Part shown: positions 13,902-19,851 of the stretch, piece after piece
Numbering within the stretch: position 1 is the stretch's first letter
How the letters are laid out: each line of letters begins with the position of its first letter
From: Prochlorococcus sp. AG-455-E15
GTDB taxonomy: Bacteria > Cyanobacteriota > Cyanobacteriia > PCC-6307 > Cyanobiaceae
Assembly: GCA_003212115.1 (NCBI GenBank)
Contig: QCQS01000011.1
Location: 1-19,851 of the forward strand
Reading direction: 5' to 3'
Length of the DNA: 19,851 nt
Program-made: the position numbers and the translations under genes
Notes under the pieces: generated by a model
What the model was told of the DNA's origin: nothing
Databases searched by the model: none
Seen by the model: only the letters and a program-made list of their open reading frames with translations

Positions 13902-15308
13902 TTATGAATTTAAAACTTGAAGCTTTTGCAGTTGATTTAAATTGTCCATAACACCATGATTCACTGCAGAGTGAGCCAAGCGAAGAGCGCTAACTACTGA
14001 TAAAGATTTGCTACTTCCATGACCAATAACGCAAATACCATTTACCCCAAGTAATAAAGCTCCTCCGTGTTCGGCATGATCTAACCTTTTCTTAATTCTG
14101 AGTAGATTACTTTTTAAAAAAGCTGAACCAACTTTCCCCCGCCTACCGCGTGGCAGCTCAGATCTCAAAATATCTAATAAAACTCCTCCCACAGATTCAA
14201 GAAATTTTAATAATATATTTCCAGTAAATCCATCACAGACTACTACGTCGAAACTACCTGATAATACATCTCGCCCTTCACAATTACCACCAAAATCAAA
14301 ACTTTTTTCAGAAGATAATAATTCAAATGTTTTTAGGGATAAATCATTACCTTTACATTCTTCTTCTCCGATATTTAAGAGGCCAATTCTTGGTTTTTGT
14401 ACTTGTAGAACATCTTTTGCATAAATATTACCTAAAAGAGCAAATTGATGCAGATAAGATGGCTTACAATCAGTATTTGCACCGACATCTAAAACTAAAA
14501 CCGGACGAGTTTGATCCCTTGTTGGAAACAATGCTCCTATAGCTGGTCTATCAATCCCTTTCAATCTCCCAATTCTAAATATGGCAGAAGCCATCATGGC
14601 GCCTGAATTACCCGCTGAGTAGACAGCTTCAGCTTTATTATTTCTCACTAAATCCATTGCAACGTTTATACTTGCATTTTTCCTTTTTCTAACTGCGGTA
14701 GCTTCTTCATTCATCCCAATAGGATCTCCACTATCAATTAATTCAAGACGATTATTATCTATTTCGTTTTCTAATAATTCTGCTAAACCAGTTTTTTCTG
14801 CAGCATCTTTAACTTTTTCGATTTTGCCGACAAACTTTATATTTATTGGAAATCTACTTATAGCTTCTAGGCAACCCTCAAGAATTGGACCAGGCGCAAA
14901 ATCTCCACCCATCCCATCAACTGCGATCCAAATTCTTTTAGATTGAGATTCCTCCACCCTATCTAAAATATTATCGTTATTTTGTAATCTTTTTAATGGG
15001 TCAAAAACTAATGGCTGTAATGTATTTTTAGCTATTGAACTAGCATTTGAAACTACACTACTAGCAGTATTTACAACAGATTCAGCACTTGAAACTACAT
15101 TACCTGCAACATTACCTGCAACGTTACTAGCTGTAGTGACTACTGATCCAGCACCAGAAACCATATTACCCGCAACATTACTAGCGGTTGCTGCAGAACT
15201 TGCAGCAGTATCAACTATAGAAGTGACAGCCGAATTTCTTTTATACCAGATAACTAATCTTCTAATAGCTCTTGACTTATTAATTTTTTGCGATGTTTCT
15301 TTCCCCAT
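13902..15308 (-). CDS. plsX: Phosphate acyltransferase PlsX with long repetitive N-terminal extension
   Basis: PlsX converts acyl-ACP and phosphate to acyl phosphate, feeding glycerolipid synthesis through PlsY. The canonical domain begins near residue 125 at RIWIAVDGMGGDFAPG and runs to the end with family motifs such as AVYSAGNSGAMM and VVCDGFTGNILLK. PlsX proteins are normally about 330-350 residues, matching 125-468 here. Residues 1-124 are extra: a basic, aromatic-containing stretch (1-29), then a low-complexity Ala/Ser/Val/Asn/Gly segment (34-99) with 11- and 22-residue periodicity, then a charged linker. No start codon near residue 125 allows the normal length, and the frame is intact, so I take the ATG at 15308, which abuts the rpaB stop. 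The extension's role is unknown; a membrane-associated helix is one possibility. Confidence 0.95.
   Translation of the reverse strand: MGKETSQKINKSRAIRRLVIWYKRNSAVTSIVDTAASSAATASNVAGNMVSGAGSVVTTASNVAGNVAGNVVSSAESVVNTASSVVSNASSIAKNTLQPLVFDPLKRLQNNDNILDRVEESQSKRIWIAVDGMGGDFAPGPILEGCLEAISRFPINIKFVGKIEKVKDAAEKTGLAELLENEIDNNRLELIDSGDPIGMNEEATAVRKRKNASINVAMDLVRNNKAEAVYSAGNSGAMMASAIFRIGRLKGIDRPAIGALFPTRDQTRPVLVLDVGANTDCKPSYLHQFALLGNIYAKDVLQVQKPRIGLLNIGEEECKGNDLSLKTFELLSSEKSFDFGGNCEGRDVLSGSFDVVVCDGFTGNILLKFLESVGGVLLDILRSELPRGRRGKVGSAFLKSNLLRIKKRLDHAEHGGALLLGVNGICVIGHGSSKSLSVVSALRLAHSAVNHGVMDNLNQLQKLQVLNS
15012..15209 (-). repeat. Six 11-residue (three 22-residue) repeats encoded in the PlsX N-terminal extension
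   Basis: Residues 34-99 of PlsX divide into six 11-mers: TAASSAATASN, VAGNMVSGAGS, VVTTASNVAGN, VAGNVVSSAES, VVNTASSVVSN, ASSIAKNTLQP. The second and fourth are nearly the same (VAGNxVSxAxS), giving a 22-residue unit or 66 bases of DNA. TASNVAGN also occurs twice (41-48 and 59-66), 18 residues apart. At DNA level, related blocks such as the GTTACTAG- and ATTACC-type segments recur at 15100-15185. The division is my own reading by eye. Eleven-residue periods are typical of 11/3 amphipathic helices on lipid surfaces, though here charge is almost absent. Confidence 0.6.
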
Positions 15309-16055
15309 TTATTTACCATCAAAAGGAGCAATATCGACAATCCGCTGGAAAAGATATCCTGTACCCCTTGCTGTCAAAATTAATTCAGGATTTGCTGGAT
15401 CAGCCTCCAGTTTTGATCTTAATCTTGATATGTGAACGTCTACGACTCTTGTATCTACATGTCTCTCGGGGGTATATCCCCATACTTCTTTCAAAATCTC
15501 TCCTCGACTAAATGGCTCTCCTGACCTACTTACCAAAAGCTCTAAGAGACTAAATTCCATACCAGTTAATCTAATTCTCTCATCACTTTTAAAAACTTGT
15601 CTTCGATTTGTATCAATTTTAATATCCGTAACCAAAATTAATCCTGAATTAGGCATTCCAGGAATTTGTTCTTTATCGATTCTTCTGAGTACACACCTAA
15701 TTCTAGCTTCTAACTCCTTTGGGCTAAATGGTTTTACTACATAATCATCGGCTCCTAATTCTAAACCTGTTATCCTATCTGCAACATCTCCTAATGCAGT
15801 TAACATAACAATTGGGACATCAGAATCTTTCCTTAATTCTTGACAAACTCCATAACCATCTAACTTTGGCATCATGACGTCAAGCACTACTAAATCAGGT
15901 TCATAATCCTTAAATAACTTTAGTGCCTCTTTACCATCACTTGCAGTTACAACTTTGTAGCCAATCATGGAGAGACGTGTCTCCAGAATTCTTCTAATAC
16001 TTGCCTCGTCATCTGCGACCAGTATAGTTTCTTTAGTTTGACTAGATAGAGTCAT
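15309..16055 (-). CDS. rpaB: OmpR-family response regulator RpaB (Ycf27)
   Basis: RpaB is the essential cyanobacterial response regulator that controls high-light and photosystem genes, usually with the sensor NblS. The 248-residue protein has a receiver domain (about 10-125) with acidic pocket Asp15/Asp16 in LVADDE, phospho-acceptor Asp59 in LVVLDVMMPKLDG, Thr86 and Lys108 in VVKPF. The winged-helix DNA-binding domain (about 145-242) contains GMEFSLLELLVSRSGEPFSR, EVWGY, and the recognition region HVDTRVVDVHISRLRSKLE. The receiver and C terminus read as RpaB rather than RpaA. Its TAA (15309-15311) directly abuts the plsX ATG, so plsX is almost certainly translated from rpaB transcripts. NblS is not in the window. 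I saw no RpaB (HLR1-like) direct repeat upstream. Confidence 0.93.
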   Translation of the reverse strand: MTLSSQTKETILVADDEASIRRILETRLSMIGYKVVTASDGKEALKLFKDYEPDLVVLDVMMPKLDGYGVCQELRKDSDVPIVMLTALGDVADRITGLELGADDYVVKPFSPKELEARIRCVLRRIDKEQIPGMPNSGLILVTDIKIDTNRRQVFKSDERIRLTGMEFSLLELLVSRSGEPFSRGEILKEVWGYTPERHVDTRVVDVHISRLRSKLEADPANPELILTARGTGYLFQRIVDIAPFDGK

Positions 16056-16162
16056 TTGTTTCTATTAGCTAATCAGTAAGAGAATTTATTATTAACCTAA
16101 TCTAACTTGTAGAGGGGCAATATCCCAAACATTCCAGTTCCATTAATTCATGCTTAAACCTA
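16056..16162. promoter_or_regulatory. Divergent rpaB/radA promoter region with 10-bp palindrome
   Basis: These 107 bases hold the promoters of the rpaB lipid operon (minus) and of radA (plus). A perfect palindrome ATTAGCTAAT lies at 16064-16073, eight bases before the rpaB start codon, so it would be in the rpaB leader. A GGG/CCC stem with a seven-base loop is also present about 16117-16129. I recognise neither as a known operator, and no unambiguous -10/-35 pair is seen. Confidence 0.3.
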
Positions 16163-17515
16163 ATGTCTAGCAAATTATCGACTTTTATTTGTCAGAATTG
16201 CGGATCTGAAACTTCTCAATACTTTGGTAAATGCCTTAATTGCAACTCATGGAATTCCATTGTTGAAGAGATAAAAATTAAGAACTCTAAATATCAAGAA
16301 ATAAAAAATAGTAAAAAATCTATATCGTTTAATGAGATCTCATCAAAAAAAATATCAAGATTTACGAGTGGTTTTAAGGAATTCGATCGAGTTCTTGGAG
16401 GTGGAATTGTACCTGGATCAGTTATTTTACTAGGAGGAGAACCAGGTATAGGTAAAAGCACAATAGTTCTTCAATCAGCTGGGAAAATATCTCTCAATGA
16501 AAAAGTTTTATACATAACTGCAGAGGAATCCTTAGAACAAGTAAAAATTAGATGGGAAAGATTAAATCAAAACAGTATTGATTTAAAAATTTTTGCAGAA
16601 ACTAATTTATCTCTAATTATTGAAGAGATCCAACGCGTCAATCCATGTTTCGCAATTATTGATAGTATTCAAGCCATCCATAATCATGAAATGCAAAGTT
16701 CTCCAGGATCTGTTTCTCAAGTTAGAGCATGTTCGTCTGAGTTGCAAAATCTAGCTAAAGATAATAATATTTCGCTTCTAATAATTGGTCATGTAACAAA
16801 AGATGGTGCTTTAGCTGGCCCTAAAACTCTAGAACATTTAGTAGATACAGTAATAAATTTTGAAGGAGATAATATTTCATCTCATAGATTACTAAGAAGT
16901 ATAAAAAATCGATTTGGATCGACCTTTGAAATTGGAATTTTTGAAATGCTTGAAGGGGGTTTACAAGAGATAAAAAACCCAAGTTCAATTTTTACAAATA
17001 AAGAAAATATTTCAGGAGTAACAACTACGATTACAAATGAAGGCACTCGACCATTAGCAGTTGATATACAAGCACTGGTAAATAAAACTTTTTACAGTAA
17101 CCCAAGACGTACTACAACTGGAATTAATATAAATAGATTGCATCAAATTCTTGCTGTTATTGAAAAACACTTAGGGATAAAATTATCTGAATTTGATTGT
17201 TATATAGCTACTGGTGGAGGTTTTGAAATTAATGATCCCTCATCTGACTTAGGTGTAGCAATATCAATTTTATCAAGTTTGAAAAATCTTCCTCCTTTGG
17301 CTAATACCGCATTTATTGGGGAATTGGGTTTGAGCGGGCAAGTTAGAAAATCGAATAACCTTCGAACAAAGATAGAAGAGGCTGTAAGACTAGGGATTAA
17401 AAATATCGTGGTACCAAAACTAGAAGAGGAACTAAATAATAATTTTCAAAATTTAATAAATATCAAAGAGATATCCAATATTAAAGAAGCAGTTGATTAT
17501 TCTTTAAGAAAATAA
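16163..17515 (+). CDS. radA: DNA repair protein RadA/Sms
   Basis: RadA is a RecA-like, hexameric branch-migration helicase in recombination repair. The 450-residue protein has the N-terminal four-cysteine zinc finger (Cys10, 13, 24, 27 in CQNCGSETSQYFGKCLNC), Walker A GGEPGIGKST (91-100), a Walker-B-like strand CFAIIDSIQ (162-170) and the RadA-specific KNRFG motif (248-252). The C terminus (about 280-450) is the Lon-protease-like domain, recognisable from INRLHQILAVIEKHLG and the DLGVAISILSSL segment, without proteolytic function in this family. The ATG at 16163 places the zinc finger ten residues in, as usual. It is divergent from rpaB and convergent with ycf3, six bases between stops. Confidence 0.97.
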   Translation: MSSKLSTFICQNCGSETSQYFGKCLNCNSWNSIVEEIKIKNSKYQEIKNSKKSISFNEISSKKISRFTSGFKEFDRVLGGGIVPGSVILLGGEPGIGKSTIVLQSAGKISLNEKVLYITAEESLEQVKIRWERLNQNSIDLKIFAETNLSLIIEEIQRVNPCFAIIDSIQAIHNHEMQSSPGSVSQVRACSSELQNLAKDNNISLLIIGHVTKDGALAGPKTLEHLVDTVINFEGDNISSHRLLRSIKNRFGSTFEIGIFEMLEGGLQEIKNPSSIFTNKENISGVTTTITNEGTRPLAVDIQALVNKTFYSNPRRTTTGININRLHQILAVIEKHLGIKLSEFDCYIATGGGFEINDPSSDLGVAISILSSLKNLPPLANTAFIGELGLSGQVRKSNNLRTKIEEAVRLGIKNIVVPKLEEELNNNFQNLINIKEISNIKEAVDYSLRK

Positions 17516-17521
17516 AAAAAA

Positions 17522-18043
17522 TCAAAGGTACATATCAATTGAGCTTCTGCCTGAGTTTTTCAACCAATTCTCAATATCTAGATACCCACCTGGATAAAGT
17601 CTGACTGCTTTAGACCAGACTTCCGCAGCTTTATCAAACCAAATATCTCTCTGATCTAAATCACCATTTTGCTCAGCATATCTTCCTCTTTTTTCATAAA
17701 TTAAACCTATATTTTTTAAGCATGATGGCTGTTTGGGATTCTCTAATAATGCTCTTTCATAAGTCTCAATAGATAAATCCTCTTCACCGTTACTCATATA
17801 TATAATTGCCATATTTTTTAAAGTCTCACCTCTATCAATTTTATTTTCTTCAAGCATTAAACTCTCTTTGTAATACTCTAATGCTTCCGAATAATCCCCA
17901 TTATTTTGTGCAGCTAAGCCATCTCTATAATAAATATATGCCTTTTTTTCTTTCTCAGCGATAGGCATTATTTTTACGATAGATTCAGCAATTACAGTAA
18001 AAGCTTTATCAATAAAATTGTCTCTGTTTTGATTACTAGGCAC
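17522..18043 (-). CDS. ycf3: Photosystem I assembly protein Ycf3
   Basis: Ycf3 is a tetratricopeptide-repeat chaperone needed for photosystem I assembly at the thylakoid membrane. The 173-residue protein starts with the conserved DNFIDKAFTVIAESIVKIMP (8-27), then has three TPR units at about 35-68 (KAYIYYRDGLAAQNNGDYSE), 73-106 (ETLKNMAIIYMSNGEEDLSI) and 107-152 (CLKNIGLIYEKRGRYAEQNG). The C terminus shows the family segment PGGYLDIENWLKNSGR. The start is GTG (18041-18043), which gives the expected short leader before the conserved block; no in-frame ATG lies between it and residue 26. Family length is about 170, so it is complete. It is divergent from the copper ATPase and convergent with radA. 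Confidence 0.96.
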   Translation of the reverse strand: MPSNQNRDNFIDKAFTVIAESIVKIMPIAEKEKKAYIYYRDGLAAQNNGDYSEALEYYKESLMLEENKIDRGETLKNMAIIYMSNGEEDLSIETYERALLENPKQPSCLKNIGLIYEKRGRYAEQNGDLDQRDIWFDKAAEVWSKAVRLYPGGYLDIENWLKNSGRSSIDMYL

Positions 18044-18155
18044 AACTCTAAATCTAATAAAATTATTATAGTAATTTAAAAAATAACTATTTAAATAGAC
18101 TATTACATTTATTATTATAGTTAAAAATAAAGTAAAGCATTAGTATGCTTCTATC
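18044..18155. promoter_or_regulatory. Divergent ycf3/copper-ATPase promoter region with dyads
   Basis: This 112-base, extremely AT-rich spacer holds promoters for both flanking genes. Three structures are visible: a perfect 12-bp palindrome CTATTTAAATAG at 18087-18098; ATTATTATAG repeated directly at 18062-18071 and 18111-18120, 49 bases apart; and AAGCAT-TAGT-ATGCTT, a perfect 6-bp-arm dyad at 18135-18150, ending five bases before the ATPase start codon. The last dyad is the least explained by base composition. A metal-responsive operator is possible but matches no consensus I know well. Confidence 0.35.
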
Positions 18156-19851
18156 ATGAAAAATATTGAGAGCATTCAACTAAGCGTTACAGGAATGAAG
18201 TGCGGAGGTTGTGTTAGTACTGTTGAAAAAATATTAAAAAATTCTGACGGGATTGAAAATGTTTCTGTTAACTTGCTTACTGAAAGCGCATATTTTGAGA
18301 TTACCCATAATCATATAGAAATAGAATCAGTTCTAGAAAATCTAAAAGAGAATGGTTTCCCATCAAAGATTTACATAAATGATTTTTCAAAAAAAATAAA
18401 TAAAGCAGAATTAGAAAAAAAAAAGAAGTGGAATAATCAATGGAATAAACTAACTTTTGCCCTATTACTTTTATTATTTTCAGGATTAGGTCATCTGGCA
18501 GAAGGAAGATATATAAATTTTCCAATATTAGGTAATATATTTTTTCACGCCTCTGTAGCAACATTAGCTCTATTATTTCCTGGCAGAGAAATAATTATTA
18601 ATGGATTTAAATCATTTACTAAGAACCGTCCTGATATGGATTCTCTAGTAGCTCTTGGAGTGACTAGCGCATACACAACCAGTTTTCTATCCTTATTTTT
18701 CCCTTCTATTGGTTTTCCTTGTTTTTTTAATGAACCAGTTATGCTTTTAGGCTTTATATTGATTGGGCGTTTCTTAGAGGAAAGAGCAAGATACCAAACT
18801 GGTTCATCCATAGGAGAATTATTAGATCTTCAACCTGAAATGGCAAATATCTACACAGAAGATAATCAAATAAAATCAATAAGAGTTAACACTTTACGAC
18901 CTGATCAAGATATTCAAGTTTTAGCAGGAGACAGAGTACCTGCTGACTGCATTGTTACCCAAGGCAATTCATATGTTGATGTTTCACATATTACTGGAGA
19001 ATCCAAACCTATAGAGGTAAAAGAAGGCGAAAATCTATCTAGTGGGTCTTTAAATCTTAATTCAACTCTTAGACTCAAAGTACAAAAGGTCGGAGGGGAT
19101 TCTTCTCTTGCAAAACTAGTAAATCTTATTGAATCTGTAAACTCTAGAAAACCTCGCATTCAAAGAATTGCTGATGAAATTGCAGGAAAGTTTACTTACT
19201 TTGTACTTATTTTTGCTACTTTAACCTTCTTCTTTTGGTGGCGGGGAGCAAGAAACATTTGGCCAGATTTATTGAGTCATAATCATCAATTCATCACTCA
19301 CTCAAGCCATACACTTCATAGTTCACTTGGTAGTAATGCTGAGAATTTCCTTAGTTTAGCCATTCAATTGTCAATTGCTGTTTTAGTAATAGCTTGTCCT
19401 TGTGCATTAGGTTTAGCTACCCCAACAGTAATAACTGTCGCATCAGGTAAAGCAGCAAAAAAAGGAGTTTTATTTAAAGGCGGGGACAAAATAGAGATGG
19501 CTTCAAAAATTAATCACATTATTTTTGACAAGACGGGTACTTTAACAAAGGGTAAGCCTTTCATTGTTGATTATAAAAATAATGTTGATCATGCATTTTT
19601 ATTAAGAGTAGCTGCCAGTTTAGAAAAGGAAAGCAGACATCCAATCGCCGATGCCTTAGTGCAAGAGGCAAAAAAACAAAATTTAAGTTTATTTCCAATA
19701 AAAAAAATTTTTATTCATTCAGGTCGAGGTATTTCTGGAGAATTAGAGTCTATTGATGGACTTATAAATATTGGAAATATTGAATGGCTACTAAGCAAAG
19801 GAATAATTATTAATAGTGATGCAAGAAAAGTCATTGAAAATGAAGAGACAA
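18156..19851 (+). CDS. Copper-type P1B heavy-metal ATPase, partial at 3' end
   Basis: This is a heavy-metal P-type ATPase, translated by hand for 565 residues before the window ends; the family is about 700-780, so part of the nucleotide/P domain and the last helices are missing. Seen in order: a heavy-metal-associated domain with GMKCGGC (13-19, Cys16/Cys19); several membrane helices from about 92; the actuator motif TGES (280-283); the intramembrane copper motif CPC (414-416 in VIACPCALGLATP); the phosphorylation site DKTGT (Asp458); and the class-defining HP (His495-Pro496). CPC with HMA indicates Cu(I) transport, like cyanobacterial CtaA (plasma membrane) or PacS (thylakoid, supplying plastocyanin); I cannot choose between them. 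An unusual His-rich loop lies at about 369-395. The ATG at 18156 is preceded by a 16-bp dyad. Confidence 0.93.
   Translation, partial: MKNIESIQLSVTGMKCGGCVSTVEKILKNSDGIENVSVNLLTESAYFEITHNHIEIESVLENLKENGFPSKIYINDFSKKINKAELEKKKKWNNQWNKLTFALLLLLFSGLGHLAEGRYINFPILGNIFFHASVATLALLFPGREIIINGFKSFTKNRPDMDSLVALGVTSAYTTSFLSLFFPSIGFPCFFNEPVMLLGFILIGRFLEERARYQTGSSIGELLDLQPEMANIYTEDNQIKSIRVNTLRPDQDIQVLAGDRVPADCIVTQGNSYVDVSHITGESKPIEVKEGENLSSGSLNLNSTLRLKVQKVGGDSSLAKLVNLIESVNSRKPRIQRIADEIAGKFTYFVLIFATLTFFFWWRGARNIWPDLLSHNHQFITHSSHTLHSSLGSNAENFLSLAIQLSIAVLVIACPCALGLATPTVITVASGKAAKKGVLFKGGDKIEMASKINHIIFDKTGTLTKGKPFIVDYKNNVDHAFLLRVAASLEKESRHPIADALVQEAKKQNLSLFPIKKIFIHSGRGISGELESIDGLINIGNIEWLLSKGIIINSDARKVIENEET

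Noticed and set aside
15136..15511. Plus-strand open reading frames opposite plsX 5' end and rpaB
   Set aside because: They are antisense shadows of plsX repeats and the rpaB DNA-binding domain; no family resemblance or ribosome site.
16056..16162. RpaB HLR1 box upstream of rpaB or radA
   Set aside because: I found no pair of GTTACA-like repeats with the expected spacing, so autoregulation by that element is not supported here.
17510..17530. T-run downstream of ycf3 as a terminator
   Set aside because: A run of T follows the stop on the minus strand, but I find no stable GC-containing stem before it, only a TTCTT-T-AAGAA dyad beyond it.
1..19851. Mobile elements, CRISPR arrays, phage genes, tRNA genes and genomic-island signs
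   Set aside because: I looked through all intergenic gaps (none over about 120 bases) and found no array, transposase, integrase, tRNA fold or long terminal repeat; gene content is ordinary core cyanobacterial.

Overview
The window looks like core chromosome of a high-light Prochlorococcus or a very close, AT-rich picocyanobacterium. This is an inference from gene content: NDH-1 subunits including ndhM, plant-type phytoene desaturase and phytoene synthase, Ycf3, Ycf34, an RpaB/Ycf27 response regulator and a RbcR/Ycf30-type LysR regulator. Very low GC, very short intergenic gaps and compact genes point the same way. I see no insertion sequences, CRISPR arrays, tRNA or rRNA genes, phage genes or abrupt compositional change, and no intergenic stretch longer than about 120 bases.

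Layout. 1-4236 (minus): a likely transcription unit of a NnrU/Z-ISO-like membrane protein, ndhF and ndhD (cut by the window edge). 4321-5265 (plus): a divergent LysR regulator. 5271-6238 (minus): ndhM overlapping a DUF3172 membrane-anchored protein. 6329-8672 (plus): pds-psy, the first two enzymes of carotenoid synthesis. 8673-10368 (minus): a CCA-type nucleotidyltransferase followed by a small RRM RNA-binding protein. 10379-11293 (plus): ycf34 and tsaB. 11298-16055 (minus): rpaB-plsX-fabH-fabD-plsC, a response regulator heading a fatty-acid/phospholipid operon. 16163-17515 (plus): radA. 17522-18043 (minus): ycf3. 18156-end (plus): a copper-type P1B ATPase, cut by the window edge.

How the genes work together. 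The left half combines NDH-1 genes (ndhD, ndhF, ndhM) with carotenoid genes (pds, psy and a probable 15-cis-zeta-carotene isomerase). Plastoquinone links the two, being the NDH-1 substrate and the known electron acceptor of plant-type phytoene desaturase. The middle holds tRNA-end and tRNA-modification genes (CCA enzyme, TsaB). The minus-strand block from 16055 to 11298 contains membrane-lipid initiation (FabD, FabH, PlsX, PlsC) behind a light/stress response regulator whose stop codon abuts the plsX start codon.

I do not see an undescribed multi-gene system. The points most worth a second look are: the roughly 124-residue N-terminal extension of PlsX with an 11/22-residue repeat; the Z-ISO-like protein linked to ndhF and close to pds-psy; the ndhM-DUF3172 4-bp overlap; the 9-bp inverted repeat inside the 3' end of psy where two convergent genes abut with no gap; the start-to-start pair CCA enzyme/ycf34 only 10 bp apart; the 16-bp dyad just upstream of the copper ATPase; and that ATPase's His-rich loop. 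Several genes use non-ATG starts (GTG for DUF3172 and ycf3; TTG for psy and probably fabH).
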